Shown here piece after piece: positions 34,763 through 44,435 of a stretch of DNA of 64,000 nucleotides. Position numbers and translations under genes: made by a program. The stretch is from Rhodococcus gordoniae (GTDB taxonomy: Bacteria; Actinomycetota; Actinomycetes; Mycobacteriales; Mycobacteriaceae). The stretch is from NCBI RefSeq assembly GCF_001646655.1, contig NZ_LPZN01000050.1, positions 1-64,000 on the forward strand. The letters are read 5' to 3'. The number at the start of each line of letters is the position of its first letter. The first letter of the stretch is position 1. Below the pieces are notes generated by a model. The model had not been told where the DNA came from. It made no database searches and was given only the letters and a program-made list of their open reading frames with translations.

Positions 34763-36112
34763 CTAGTTTTCCGCAGAAGCGTGGACGTTTTCGGACTCAC
34801 CTGCAGGGGTGACGTCCCCGAGCGCTACGCCGCGAGTTTCGGCGGTCAGCGCCATGGCGCCGACCGAGATCCCAGCGGTCACGACGATGATCAGGCTCAG
34901 CGGCCAACTGCCCCCACCGAGCGTGGCGAGCAGGGTGCTGGCGATCAGCGGCGTGAAGCCGGCTCCGATCAGACTTGCGCCCTGATAGCCCAACGATGCT
35001 CCCGTGTACCGCACTGTGGCACCGAACATCTCCGACAGCAGCGGCACCAGCGGTGCGAACATGACGTTCTGGATGACCTGCCCGATGACCAGGCCGACCA
35101 CCAGCAACATCACCGAGCCGGAGTCCACCAGCATGTACAACGGAAACGCGAACAGCATCGCCGCGACGGCGCCGGTGAGCACGATCGGTCGACGACCGAC
35201 ACGATCGGACAACGCCGACGCCAGTGGAACGACGAGCAGTGAGACCGTCGACAGCAGCACCAGCACCTGCATCACGGTGGATCGTTCGTAACCGATCCCG
35301 GTCGTGTACGAGATGATGTGCGAGGTGATCAGCGCCGTCATCGCGAACGGCGCGATACCGATACCACAGGCGAGCAGTACGGGACGCGGCGTCCTGAGTA
35401 CCTGCGCCAACGGTATGCGGTCGGCAGTGGTGGCCACCTCCTTCTTGACCGCCTCCTTCTTGACCGCCTGCTCGAAGACCGGGCTTTCGGCGACCTGGGA
35501 ACGAATGTAGAGGCCGACCACCACCAGCAGTGCGCTGAACAGGAATGGCACGCGCCAGCCCCACGTCTCCAGGTCTTCGTCGGGTAGCAGACTGACGATC
35601 GCCACCGCGACGGTTGCCATCAGAAAGCCGATGGGCGAGCCGAGATTCATTACGCCGGCCCACTTGCCGCGGTTGTCGGCATCAGCGTGCTCGACGACCA
35701 TCAAGGCGGCGCCACCCCATTCGCCGCCGATGGCAATCCCCTGCACGAGCCGCAGGACGACGAGCAGTACCGGGGCTGCCATGCCGATGCTCGCGTAGCC
35801 GGGTAGCAGGCCGATGATGAAGCTCGCGCTACCCATCAGGGCCATCGTCACGAACAGGATGTGTTTGCGGCCCACGCGGTCACCGAAGTGACCGAAGATG
35901 AGCCCGCCCAACGGCCTCGCAATGTATCCCACGGCCAGGGTTCCGAAGGCGGCTATCGTCGATACCGCCTGGTTCTCCCCGGGAAAGAACACGTCGCCGA
36001 ACACCAGCGCGGCCATCGTGCTGTACAGCAGGAAGTCGTAGTACTCCAGCACCGTTCCGAACAGGGCCGACAGTGCGACCTTCCGGATGTGCTTGTCGCT
36101 GCCGTCGGTCAT
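34763..36112 (-). CDS. MHS-family (metabolite:H+ symporter) MFS transporter
   Basis: 449 residues, ATG overlapping the stop of the preceding gene (ATGA). Typical MHS start: IRKVALSALFGTVLEYYDFLLYSTMAALVF, then RPLGGLIFGHFGDRVGRKHIL (MFS motif A) and RLVQGIAIGGEWGGAALMVVE. About twelve hydrophobic segments. The central loop holds a tandem repeat EAVKK/EAVKK caused by a 15-bp duplication at 35437-35466. Members import dicarboxylates, shikimate, aromatic acids or betaine. In operon with an epimerase-like gene and an SDR under probable IclR control, it presumably imports the substrate of that small module. Confidence 0.88.
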   Translation of the reverse strand: MTDGSDKHIRKVALSALFGTVLEYYDFLLYSTMAALVFGDVFFPGENQAVSTIAAFGTLAVGYIARPLGGLIFGHFGDRVGRKHILFVTMALMGSASFIIGLLPGYASIGMAAPVLLVVLRLVQGIAIGGEWGGAALMVVEHADADNRGKWAGVMNLGSPIGFLMATVAVAIVSLLPDEDLETWGWRVPFLFSALLVVVGLYIRSQVAESPVFEQAVKKEAVKKEVATTADRIPLAQVLRTPRPVLLACGIGIAPFAMTALITSHIISYTTGIGYERSTVMQVLVLLSTVSLLVVPLASALSDRVGRRPIVLTGAVAAMLFAFPLYMLVDSGSVMLLVVGLVIGQVIQNVMFAPLVPLLSEMFGATVRYTGASLGYQGASLIGAGFTPLIASTLLATLGGGSWPLSLIIVVTAGISVGAMALTAETRGVALGDVTPAGESENVHASAEN

Positions 36113-37032
36113 GCCAGGCTCTGTTCGTACTCGCGGACAGTTTTCACGAGGCCGTGGATCGCGCGGGTGCAGTCCTCGCGGGGATAATCGAGCACTCGCA
36201 ATGTCTCGGCGCTGGGCTCATAGGAAATGGTGTTCCCGCGCCCCTGCATGATCGCCGCATCCGGTAAGAGCGGGTGCGGTTCGTTACGTTCGACGATGGT
36301 GCGCCCGCCACCAGCGGCGTCGACAAGACGCTGGAAGAACTCGCGGTACGGAAGGTTCTCGTCGCCGACCAGGTACGCAGCACCGGGCGCGGCGTTGCGC
36401 AGTGCTCCAGCGACCGCGTGCGCCAGCGACTCGGCGGACATGTAGTTCGTGCCGCCCGGCGGGGCGAAGTCCGGGATCTGCGGCTCATTGCCGGCCGCCC
36501 ATGAGACCAAGCGGCGATACCGCTCGGCGGAAGGGCCGGGCACGGCTCCGATGATCGACGGCGGGTTCAACGTGCACGCGACGAACGAATCGTCGGCAAG
36601 TGCCCGGGTCCGTTCGTCCGCTTCCTTACGCGCCGTGACGTAGGGATTGCCGTCGGCGAATCGTTCGTCGAATTGATGGTAATAACTGCCTACCTGCACG
36701 AAACGGCGCACACCCGCTTCCTTGGCGAGAGCGGCGAAGCGAGGCACGCCGGCACTCTGGGCGTCGCGCCAGAAGCTTCGGTCGTCGCTTTCCCGCGGCT
36801 TGTGCCGCACGTCCTGGCCTGCGGCGAACACGATGCCCTCGAACGCCGACAGCTGTTCCGCGGTGAAGGTGGGGACTGTGTAGTCACCGATCAAAACCGG
36901 GAAGTCGGCCACCGGCGACGTACTGGCTATCGAGCCGCGCGCTGCAACGGTGACATCATCTCCCGACTGCTCGAGCAGAGTCGCGGTAGCGGCGCCGATC
37001 ATGCCGGTGCCACCGACAACAAGGATCTTCAT
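36109..37032 (-). CDS. NAD(P)-binding epimerase/reductase-like protein (extended/atypical SDR)
   Basis: 307 residues from the ATG at 37032. Rossmann start KILVVGGTGMIGAATATLLEQSG (GxxGxxG), then VRRFVQVGSYYHQFDE, NPYVTARKEADE and TLNPPSIIGAVPGP, as in NAD-dependent epimerase/dehydratase-like proteins. The YxxxK spacing is not exact (Y-V-T-A-R-K), so it may be an atypical SDR. It overlaps the MHS transporter start by 4 bp and is 47 bp downstream of the SDR gene, so the three form one operon. The reaction is unknown. Confidence 0.8.
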   Translation of the reverse strand: MKILVVGGTGMIGAATATLLEQSGDDVTVAARGSIASTSPVADFPVLIGDYTVPTFTAEQLSAFEGIVFAAGQDVRHKPRESDDRSFWRDAQSAGVPRFAALAKEAGVRRFVQVGSYYHQFDERFADGNPYVTARKEADERTRALADDSFVACTLNPPSIIGAVPGPSAERYRRLVSWAAGNEPQIPDFAPPGGTNYMSAESLAHAVAGALRNAAPGAAYLVGDENLPYREFFQRLVDAAGGGRTIVERNEPHPLLPDAAIMQGRGNTISYEPSAETLRVLDYPREDCTRAIHGLVKTVREYEQSLA

Positions 37033-37079
37033 TACTGGGCATCCTCCGGAAAGGTGGGTGAGTTCGGGGGTCGGGGTGA

Positions 37080-37892
37080 TCAGGGGTTGCGGGGGCGATT
37101 GGTCCATCCGGCTCCCCGCGGCACCCAGCCGCCGGCCGCGTGAGTGCCGCCGTCGACGTGAATGGTTCCGCCGGTGATGAATCGCGCCAGATCGCTGGCC
37201 AGGAACAAGACCGCTCCGGCGACGTCCTCGGGCTGCCCGGGGCCGCCGAGTGGCGACCAGTTGGGCCACAACGGTACGTCGTCGCGCGGGACGAGGGTGG
37301 TGTACGGGACCTGCGGCGTTTCGATGAGGTCGGGCGCGACGGCGTTGACCCGGACCCCCGATGGGCCGACCTCTGCGGCCAACGACCGGGTGAATTGTGT
37401 GAGCGCCGCCTTGTATGCCGAGTACACGGACTGCCCGGGAATGGCCCGGTGTGATTCGACCGTCGTCAGGTTGACGATCGATCCACCGCCGCGCTCTATC
37501 AGCCCCGGCAGCAACGTCCGAGTCAAGCGCAGGACGTGCGCGAAATTGATCTCGTGCAGCTCGTCCCACAGCGACGCGGCGTTGTCCGTGAACGGCTGCT
37601 GTGGGTGCAGGAAGTGCCCGACGTTGTTGACGACGACGGATGGGCGGTGATCGACGACTTCGGCCGGGCACGGCGAGGTGCGCACGTCCCAGTGGAGGGT
37701 CGTGACGGTACCTCCGGCGCCGAGGTCGAAGGCGGGAGGCGGCGCCGGCGCGTTGTCTACCACGAGGACGTGCGCGCCGTGTGAGGCGAACGCGGCGGTG
37801 ATCGCGGCACCGATACCCGCCGACCCACCGGTGACGAGGGCGCGCTGCCCGGCGAGTAGTGCTGTGGGTGTAAACCGCTGTGTTCCCGTCAT
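37080..37892 (-). CDS. SDR-family oxidoreductase, first gene of the IclR-linked operon
   Basis: 270 residues. ALVTGGSAGIGAAITAAF cofactor loop, NNVG (for NNAG), VNLTTVESHR with Thr/Glu at the usual serine region, YSAYK (YxxxK), VNAVAPDLIETPQVP and the end FITGGTIHVDGG. The exact catalytic serine position is occupied by a threonine-rich stretch; activity is still likely because Tyr and Lys are present. The gene is divergent from the IclR regulator at 38042, with a perfect inverted repeat between them. It starts the three-gene operon SDR, epimerase-like, MHS transporter. Confidence 0.86.
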   Translation of the reverse strand: MTGTQRFTPTALLAGQRALVTGGSAGIGAAITAAFASHGAHVLVVDNAPAPPPAFDLGAGGTVTTLHWDVRTSPCPAEVVDHRPSVVVNNVGHFLHPQQPFTDNAASLWDELHEINFAHVLRLTRTLLPGLIERGGGSIVNLTTVESHRAIPGQSVYSAYKAALTQFTRSLAAEVGPSGVRVNAVAPDLIETPQVPYTTLVPRDDVPLWPNWSPLGGPGQPEDVAGAVLFLASDLARFITGGTIHVDGGTHAAGGWVPRGAGWTNRPRNP

Positions 37893-37930
37893 GCCCCGAT
37901 TACAGGCTCCTCAACGGTATAGCCCCAACC

Positions 37931-37953
37931 ATTCTTCCGGTGAATGGAAGAAT
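37931..37953. promoter_or_regulatory. inverted repeat, candidate IclR operator
   Basis: ATTCTTCC GGTGAAT GGAAGAAT: perfect 8-bp arms with a 7-nt spacer, about 39 bp before the SDR start and 89 bp before the IclR start. Its place between divergent regulator and structural genes is what is expected of an IclR-family site. Confidence 0.6.
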
Positions 37954-38041
37954 CGGCGATGCGGGACACATGAACTGCTATTACTCGAATGGCAGCACAG
38001 ATCGCTCGGCGATTTTCTCTACTCGGTGCGAAGGACACGGA

Positions 38042-38803
38042 ATGAACTCGAGAGAACCGGGGGGACACGACCCGGGCCGGCCGCCGACCGGAGTCCTGCG
38101 GCGGGCGGCTCGGATCCTCGATGTCTTCGCGGCCGAGGCAGGCACGTCCCCGGCGGGGTTGACCCTGACCCAGGTCGCTCTGGTCACCGGTCTCCCGCAG
38201 GCATCGGTGCACCGGACGTTGGAGCAGTTGGTGGCCCTGGATTGGCTCCGACGCGAGGGCATGAGGTATCGGCTGGGGATGCGTATGGTCGAGCTGGGCT
38301 CGGCAGCTGTCAACGACGACGCTCTGCGCCTGGCGGCCCTGCCCAGTCTGCGGTGGCTTCATCAGCAGACCGGCTGCATCGTCCAGCTGGGGGTTCTCGA
38401 CGGTGACGACGTCGTCTATCTGGAACGGATCGGCGGTGAGTCCGTCCCCACGATCAAGACGCGGGCAGGCAGCAGAACGCCGGCACGACAATCCACCATC
38501 GGCACGGCTCTGCTTGCACTCGCATCGTCACCGTGCGTTGTCGACCTCGAAATCATGCGTGTGCGGGAATCCCGCATTGCCTACAAGCGCGACGGCTGTC
38601 TGGAAGGGTTCGCGTGTCTGGCGGCTCCTATCGGCCCACAGGGATACGGCCGGGCCGCCGCCGTCTCGGTGTTCGGACCGGCGCGGCGGGTCGACAACGA
38701 GCAACAGGTCCGCATACCGTTGCAAAGCGCTGCCGCCGCCATCTGGCAACGGCTCAACGCACCGGTAACGCCCCGCAACATGTCTGAGAAAGCACGGGCC
38801 TGA
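38042..38803 (+). CDS. IclR-family transcriptional regulator
   Basis: 253 residues from the ATG at 38042 (MNSREPGGHD). Winged helix at residues about 20-80 (LRRAARILDVFAAEAGTSPAGLTLTQVALVTGLPQASVHRTLEQLVAL), followed by MRYRLGMRMVELGS and the effector-binding domain (GCIVQLGVLDGDDVVYLERIGG, KRDGCLEGFACLAAPIGP). Divergent from the SDR/epimerase/MHS operon and most likely its regulator, and its own. This ends the catabolic block on the right; more than 1 kb of decayed DNA follows before mshC. Confidence 0.88.
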   Translation: MNSREPGGHDPGRPPTGVLRRAARILDVFAAEAGTSPAGLTLTQVALVTGLPQASVHRTLEQLVALDWLRREGMRYRLGMRMVELGSAAVNDDALRLAALPSLRWLHQQTGCIVQLGVLDGDDVVYLERIGGESVPTIKTRAGSRTPARQSTIGTALLALASSPCVVDLEIMRVRESRIAYKRDGCLEGFACLAAPIGPQGYGRAAAVSVFGPARRVDNEQQVRIPLQSAAAAIWQRLNAPVTPRNMSEKARA

Positions 38804-39850
38804 CCTTCATGTCGCGACCTGATGCTCGCCCCGGCCGCAGAGTCGGCGAAGTACGACATCCCGGTTGCCGGTCCGGACAGCCGGCCGCTTCGAACACCGC
38901 GGGGCGCCTCCCCCTGAGATGTGGACACCAATTCCTTTGGCGGCGAGCGATGTAGACGATCGCTGCTCGAAATCGATCGAACAAACTCTCCGAGAGGGGA
39001 ATGCCCCCTTCGAGGAAGCGCACGATCCGACCGAAGACCCGGCATACGCCTCGTCCACACCCCTCCGACGCATCCGAACGGATGGCGAGCAGTCCGGTAG
39101 TACCCACGCAAACGCGCGGCGCACGATGCGCAGACTCTCAACCTGCAGGAAACTCGGGCCCGCGCTGTCATCGACGCCACCAAGCCCGCGAAGCGACCCG
39201 CTTCGTCACCGTCACCACGAAGGGCTGGCCCTGGACACTGCGAGCGTCGAACGGTCCCGTTCCCTCATCGGGTCGAAGGGATACGTTTGGAGTTTTTCTG
39301 CCATGGATTCATGGGATGCCGGCGGTAGATCAGCCTTGCACGTGAAGCAAAGTGTGCCGCCTCCACTCTCACATGCGTTCAACCCCGGCACCGAGAAGAG
39401 CATGATGAATGGCTGATGGCGAGAACACACCGAGGCCATCGCGGGCTTCCTCGGTGATGACCGCGGTCAGCGCCGCAGTGACGTCCGGGTCGAGCATCGC
39501 GGTCACCTCGTCGCAGATCAGTTATCCCGGCCGCCGAACGAAGATGCCTGCGAGACAGGAAAATTGAAGCTGTCGTCGGAGACCTGATGCGGACGACGGT
39601 CGAGGAGATCGTCGGTCGACCCGACCCGCTGCGCAGTCCCCCAACGTCAGCACGAACCGCTGTCCGGCATCCGTCCAGGTGGGAGCGGTGCGGGCCACCA
39701 GATGCACGGAACCTGTTCCGATGCCACGTTCACAGGAGGCGCCGGTGCTTCTCGTCGGCATCGACCGCCGAGGACATCCGTGCAGTGTCGGCGTAACCGC
39801 CCTATGCGCGGTTGTGGTGACGTGTGCCACCCCAACCACGCACGGGCGCG
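38804..39850. other. 1-kb decayed interval at the right border of the catabolic block
   Basis: From the IclR stop to the mshC stop. 38804 to about 39420 holds only short incoherent frames on both strands. The rest contains the ABC-ATPase remnant (39420-39730). No intact gene, tRNA or clear attachment site is seen. Together with 12449-13595 it brackets the accessory region and separates it from the conserved mshC locus. Confidence 0.5.
39420..39730 (-). pseudogene. ABC transporter ATPase remnant
   Basis: On the minus strand one frame reads FVRRPG, a TAA stop, then LICDEVTAMLDPDVTAAL and TAVITEEARDGLGVF. This is the Walker B and D-loop region of an oligopeptide/nickel-type ABC ATPase (family pattern RRPGLLICDEVTSALDP). 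Further upstream, HLVARTAPTWTDAGQRFVL continues in the same frame family, but the SGGQ signature and Walker A are gone. Truncation and an in-frame stop show that it is non-functional. Confidence 0.6.
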
Positions 39851-41092
39851 TCAGCGCAACGGCACGCCGAGCAGCGCGTCGACCGCGTCGGCGAACAGAC
39901 CCGGCGCCGATGCGTCGTCTCCCCCGCGTTCGACGGCGAACGTCGCCCACCCGTCCAGGGCGTGGAGGGCCTTGGGGGTGTCGAGATCGTCGGCGAGGTG
40001 CTGCCGCAGACGCGCGATCACATCGTCGGCCGACGCTGCCGACGACAACCCCGCTGCCTGCCGCCACAAGGCCAGTCGCGCCTGCGCGGTCTCGAGAACC
40101 TCGGCCGTCCACGGCCGGTCGACGCGGTAGTGGCCCGACAGCAGGCCGAGGCGGATCGCGGCCGGGTCGACACCTTCCCCGCGCAGCTTGGAGACGAACA
40201 CCAGGTTGCCGCGAGACTTGGACATCTTCTCGCCGTCGAGGCCGATCATGCCGGTGTGCACATAGTGCCGGGCGAACCGCCGGTCGCCGGTGACGGCTTC
40301 GGCATGCGCGGCGGAGTACTCGTGGTGCGGGAAGATCAGGTCGCTGCCGCCGCCCTGCACGTCGAAACCGGAGCCGATACGGTTGAGAGCGATGGCCGCG
40401 CATTCGATGTGCCAACCGGGACGTCCGTCGCCGAAGGGCGACGGCCACGCCGGTTCGCCGGGACGCTGCGCGCGCCACAGCAGGGCGTCGAGCGGGTCGC
40501 GCTTGCCGGGACGTTCCGGGTCGCCGCCGCGCTCGGCGAAGAACCGCATCATCGTGTCGTGGTCGTAGCCGGACTCGTAGCCGAACTGCTCGGTGGCATC
40601 GGTCCGGAAATAGACGTCGGGGTACTCGGCGTCGTCGACGATGTACGCCGCACCGGAGGCGACGAGCTTCTCGACGAGCTCCACGACCTCGTTCACCGAC
40701 TCCACGGCACCGATGTAATCGCGCGGAGGCAGCACCCGCAGGGCTTCCATGTCCTCGCGGAACAGCGCGGTCTCGCGCATGCCGAGGACGACCCAGTCCT
40801 CACCGTCGCGCTCGGCGCGTTCGAACAGCGGGTCGTCGACATCGGTGACGTTCTGCACGTAGTGGACGTCGTGGCCGGCGTCGCGCCAGATGCGGTTGAC
40901 CAGATCGAAGGTCAGGTAGGTGGCGGCGTGGCCGAGGTGCGTGGCGTCGTAGGGGGTGATACCACACACGTACATCGTCGCGGTGTCACCCGGGGTGACC
41001 GGACGCACCGCTCGGTCCGCGGTGTCGAACAACCGCAGCGGAGGCCCCTGGCCGGGGACGGACGGGATCGCGACGTCGGACCAAGATTGCAT
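39851..41092 (-). CDS. mshC: cysteine:GlcN-Ins ligase MshC (mycothiol biosynthesis)
   Basis: 413 residues from the ATG at 41092, the normal length of MshC. It joins cysteine to 1D-myo-inosityl 2-amino-2-deoxy-glucopyranoside with ATP, the third committed step of mycothiol synthesis. It is a cysteinyl-tRNA-synthetase homologue: [14 protein letters not shown] with zinc ligand Cys43 and the HxGH motif (residues 52-55), zinc ligands Cys231 and His256, and KMSKS at 289-293. It lacks the anticodon-binding domain of CysS. The downstream order (on this strand, upstream in sequence) matches the conserved mycobacterial mshC locus. It marks the organism as a mycothiol-making actinobacterium. Confidence 0.95.
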   Translation of the reverse strand: MQSWSDVAIPSVPGQGPPLRLFDTADRAVRPVTPGDTATMYVCGITPYDATHLGHAATYLTFDLVNRIWRDAGHDVHYVQNVTDVDDPLFERAERDGEDWVVLGMRETALFREDMEALRVLPPRDYIGAVESVNEVVELVEKLVASGAAYIVDDAEYPDVYFRTDATEQFGYESGYDHDTMMRFFAERGGDPERPGKRDPLDALLWRAQRPGEPAWPSPFGDGRPGWHIECAAIALNRIGSGFDVQGGGSDLIFPHHEYSAAHAEAVTGDRRFARHYVHTGMIGLDGEKMSKSRGNLVFVSKLRGEGVDPAAIRLGLLSGHYRVDRPWTAEVLETAQARLALWRQAAGLSSAASADDVIARLRQHLADDLDTPKALHALDGWATFAVERGGDDASAPGLFADAVDALLGVPLR

Positions 41093-41166
41093 GACCACGA
41101 GCCTAATGGAGTCGGAGAAGTGCTCCGCGCGGGCACCCGGGGCGGGACGGGCGAAGCGCGGATGCC

Positions 41167-41973
41167 TCAGAACGCCGGCCAGGGAATGCGCCGGTCGCCG
41201 CGCGGATGCGGCATCACAGGATGCTCGAGCAGCCGGGTGATCCGGCGCTGCAATGCGCGGACCTCGACGCCGGTGATGTGCTCGCGCAGCTCCTCGGCGA
41301 ACCCGCCGTCGAACCGGCGCAGCAACTTGTCGAGATCGGCGAGCAGGACCGGATCGACCGTCTCGCCGCTCCACCCCCACAGCACGGTGCGCAGCTTGTC
41401 GTCCTGGTGCAGGCAGATGCCGTGATCGACGCCGTAGACGTGTCCGTCGAGACCTTCGAGGACGTGCCCACCTTTGCGGTCGGCGTTGTTGAGGACGACG
41501 TCGAGCACCGCCATGCGCTGCAGGCGCGGATCGTCGGCGTGGACGAGCACCACCTCGGCGCCGTCCAGATCACGGGCACGCAGGATCGGCAGCCACCCCT
41601 GTGCGACCGCGCCCGCCGGGCACAGATCCACCAAGTCCAGTCGTTCCGTGGCGCCTTGCACCGAGTCGACCGTGTCGATCCAGCGCTGCACCATGCCGGG
41701 TCCGTACGGCCCGTCGCGCAGCACCGTGAGCGGAACGACGTCCCAGCCGAGCGCCTCGGAGATCAGGTACGAGGCGACCTCGCGTCCGGCGAGGGTGCCG
41801 TCGGGGAAGTCCCACAGTGGCCGCTCGCCCCGGACGGGCTTGTAGACGCACCGCACGACGGTGTCGCCGTGCCGCGCGTCGCACACGAGGGTGGCGTTGC
41901 TCGCGTGCACGATCTGTCCGACGACGGTGAGGTCGCCGTCGGTCAGCGCGGTCCGCACGTCCGGCGTCGTCAC
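41167..41973 (-). CDS. SCO1664-family protein (kinase-like fold)
   Basis: 268 residues from the GTG at 41973, 4 bp after the DUF3090 stop. The SCO1664 family has a phosphatidylinositol 3/4-kinase-like fold. Visible are [39 protein letters not shown] (ATP lysine and helix), [20 protein letters not shown], and the catalytic-like [48 protein letters not shown]. Its substrate is unknown. It is always near DUF3090 and the phosphomutase gene in actinobacteria, so the three probably work in one process. Confidence 0.88.
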   Translation of the reverse strand: MTTPDVRTALTDGDLTVVGQIVHASNATLVCDARHGDTVVRCVYKPVRGERPLWDFPDGTLAGREVASYLISEALGWDVVPLTVLRDGPYGPGMVQRWIDTVDSVQGATERLDLVDLCPAGAVAQGWLPILRARDLDGAEVVLVHADDPRLQRMAVLDVVLNNADRKGGHVLEGLDGHVYGVDHGICLHQDDKLRTVLWGWSGETVDPVLLADLDKLLRRFDGGFAEELREHITGVEVRALQRRITRLLEHPVMPHPRGDRRIPWPAF

Positions 41974-41977
41974 GTGG

Positions 41978-42568
41978 TCAGCTTTCTTCCTCGCCGAACC
42001 ACGAGGCCGGATCGAATCCGGGGGTGCGCAGATAGCCGTTGGTGCGGATGCAGATGTGCCCGTCGGCACCGATCGGTTCGCCGCACAGCGGGCACGGAGT
42101 GCGACCGGCCGAGACGACGAGTTCGGAGCGGGCCGCGAACTCGCGGGCCTGGACCGGGGTGAGGAACACCCGCACGGCGTCGGGGCCTTCCTCGGTGTCG
42201 TCGAGCACCACCGATTCGTCGAGTTCGGTGTCGGTGACCGCGAGCAGTTCGACCACCACCGAGCCGGCATCGGCGTCCCAGCCCAGACCCATCGTGCCGA
42301 CGCGGAACTCCGCCTCGATCGGTGTCACCAGCGGGCTGACGTCGACCTCGGGGTAGTCGGGGATCACGGTGCCGAACCGGCGCTGCACCTCTTCGAGGAG
42401 CAGGCCCATCCGGTCGGCCAGGATCTGCACCTGCTGCTTTTCCAGCAGCACGCTCACGACACGGGACTCGTGCACGGCCTGCAGGTAGAACACCCGGTCG
42501 CCCGGTTCACCGACGGTGCCGGCGATGAACCGATCGGGGGTTCGAAACACGTGTATCGCGCGGGCCAT
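41978..42568 (-). CDS. DUF3090 family protein
   Basis: 196 residues from the ATG at 42568 (MARAIHVFRTPDRF), preceded by GAGGAGGTG. Conserved in actinobacteria with a C-terminal zinc-ribbon-like CPLCGEPIGADGHICIRTNGY (two CxxC-type pairs: CPLC and HIC). The first part (FIAGTVGEPGDRVFYLQAV, SVLLEKQQVQILADRMGLLLEEV) is typical of the family. Function unknown. It forms a small operon with the SCO1664 protein and the phosphomutase. Confidence 0.9.
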   Translation of the reverse strand: MARAIHVFRTPDRFIAGTVGEPGDRVFYLQAVHESRVVSVLLEKQQVQILADRMGLLLEEVQRRFGTVIPDYPEVDVSPLVTPIEAEFRVGTMGLGWDADAGSVVVELLAVTDTELDESVVLDDTEEGPDAVRVFLTPVQAREFAARSELVVSAGRTPCPLCGEPIGADGHICIRTNGYLRTPGFDPASWFGEEES

Positions 42569-42613
42569 CACACCTCCTCGAGTCCCCACACTCTGCCATG
42601 ACGGTCACTGCCA

Positions 42614-43342
42614 TTATCCGCGCGCCGTCTCCTGCCGGTGCCCTCGAGGCGGGTCGCCGGGTTCCTCCACCGCACCGGGGACCTCCCCGCCGGGCACGGA
42701 CTTCGGTTCGGACGGGCCGGCGAGCCCGGACAGGTCCGAACCGGTGTCGTTCACGCGCAGCACGAACGGCCGGGTGTCGGTGTAGCGGACGATGCTGATC
42801 GACGCCGGTTCGGCGACGATCCGCTGGAACGCATCGAGGTGGGTCGCGAGCGCGTCGGCGAGGATCGACTTGATCACGTCGCCGTGACTGCAGGCGATCC
42901 ATACGACGTCCTTGCCGTGCGTCTCGCGCAGACGCCGGTCGTGTTCGCGGATCGCGGCGACCGCACGGGACTGCACCTGCGCAAGCCCTTCGCCGCCGGG
43001 GAAGACCACCGCGGACGAGTGCTGCTGCACGACCGCCCACAACGGTTCCTTCACCAGTTCTTTCAGCTCGCGTCCGGTCCACTGCCCGTAGTCGACCTCG
43101 GCGAGCCGCTCGTCGACGACCGGTTCGAGTCCGCGATCGGTCGCGAGCGGCTGCACCGTCTGCCGACAGCGCAGCAAGGGCGATCGCACGATCTCGGTGA
43201 TCTCGAGCCCGGCGAAGCGGGTGACGAGATTCTTCGCCTGCACGTGGCCGACCTCGTCGAGTTCGACACCGGGCGATCGACCTGCCAACACGTGCGAGGT
43301 GTTCGCGGTCGAACGTCCGTGCCGCAGCAGGATGACCGTCAT
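42614..43342 (-). CDS. MSMEG_4193-family histidine phosphatase (phosphoglycerate-mutase-like)
   Basis: 242 residues. Histidine-phosphatase superfamily: phosphohistidine motif ILLRHGRSTAN, second Arg in VRSPLLRCRQTV, Glu in LAEVDYGQWTGREL, and the second His in WIACSHGDVIKS. The last 40 residues are a polar, proline-rich tail. It corresponds to Rv2135c in the conserved locus. Hydrolysis of a small phosphate ester or a mutase activity is possible; the physiological substrate is not known. Confidence 0.9.
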   Translation of the reverse strand: MTVILLRHGRSTANTSHVLAGRSPGVELDEVGHVQAKNLVTRFAGLEITEIVRSPLLRCRQTVQPLATDRGLEPVVDERLAEVDYGQWTGRELKELVKEPLWAVVQQHSSAVVFPGGEGLAQVQSRAVAAIREHDRRLRETHGKDVVWIACSHGDVIKSILADALATHLDAFQRIVAEPASISIVRYTDTRPFVLRVNDTGSDLSGLAGPSEPKSVPGGEVPGAVEEPGDPPRGHRQETARG

Positions 43343-43378
43343 GCGCCCAGCCTAGAGGTACGGCCTGCCGGCAGTCTG

Positions 43379-44227
43379 TCAGGTGGCGGAGACCACGCCC
43401 GTGGCGAGCAGCGCCAGCACGACCGCACCGAGGATCACCCGGTAGCCGACGAACCAGTACATCGAGTGGTTGACGACGAAGCGCAGCAGCCACGCGATCG
43501 CCGCGTAGCCGACCGCGAACGCGATCACAGTCGCGACGAGCAGCTGCGCCCCCGAGGCGTCGAGTCCCTCGCCGGCCGGTTCGAAGGCGTCGGGCAGGCT
43601 GAACAGACCGGACGCGACGACCGCGGGAATGGCGAGCAGGAACGAGTATCGGGCCGCGGCCTCGCGGGTGAGTCCGAGGAACAGGCCCGCGGAGATGGTT
43701 CCGCCGGAGCGGGACACGCCGGGGATCAGGGCCAGCGCCTGCGCCGAACCCATGATCAGACCGTCCTTGAGCGTGAGTTGACTCACATCGCGCCGCTGCT
43801 TACCGAAGTACTCGGCGGCGGCGATGACGATCGAGAACACGATGAGCATCGTCGCGACCAGCCACAGATTGCGGGCGACGGTGCGGATGTCGTCCTTGAA
43901 CAGCACACCGAGGATGCCGATCGGGATGGTGCCGAGGATGACGTACCACCCCATCTTGTAGTCGTGGTCGGCACGGTGCTCGCGATGGAACAGACCGCGG
44001 AACCAGGCCTTCATGATCCGCCAGATGTCGCCGGCGAAGAAGACCAGCACGGCCGCCTCGGTGCCCAGCTGGGTGACCGCCGTGAAGGACGCGCCCGCAT
44101 CCTCACCGAAGAAGATCTCCGAGACGATCCGCAGGTGGCCGGACGAGGAGATCGGCAGGAACTCCGTGAGCCCCTGCACGATGCCGAGCACGATCGTCTG
44201 CAGCCAGGTCATCGATTCGCCGATCAT
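43379..44227 (-). CDS. uppP: undecaprenyl-diphosphatase UppP (BacA)
   Basis: 282 residues from the ATG at 44227, which has GGAG 7 nt upstream; the ATG at 44212 gives 277 residues, also normal. It recycles undecaprenyl pyrophosphate to the lipid carrier of peptidoglycan synthesis in the membrane. Active-site motifs [14 protein letters not shown] and [19 protein letters not shown] are intact, with about eight hydrophobic segments. Overexpression gives bacitracin resistance in other bacteria. It corresponds to Rv2136c in the conserved block and is transcribed towards the phosphomutase. Confidence 0.93.
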   Translation of the reverse strand: MIGESMTWLQTIVLGIVQGLTEFLPISSSGHLRIVSEIFFGEDAGASFTAVTQLGTEAAVLVFFAGDIWRIMKAWFRGLFHREHRADHDYKMGWYVILGTIPIGILGVLFKDDIRTVARNLWLVATMLIVFSIVIAAAEYFGKQRRDVSQLTLKDGLIMGSAQALALIPGVSRSGGTISAGLFLGLTREAAARYSFLLAIPAVVASGLFSLPDAFEPAGEGLDASGAQLLVATVIAFAVGYAAIAWLLRFVVNHSMYWFVGYRVILGAVVLALLATGVVSAT

Positions 44228-44435
44228 GCGGCGACTCCCGGCACGGAGGCTGCGGTGGGGGCGGGTCGACGGTCTCGGATGCAGGGAGCAATTCTCACTC
44301 GGCGAAGGGTACGTGGTGACCGATCGGTCGGCGCGCCGGACGCTGTACGGCGGGTCGCGCGCATTAGGGTGCAATACCGGGGTCGTGGCCGAGCGCGGCG
44401 ACGTCCCGTCGTGTCGGGAGGAAACGCGGACGGTT

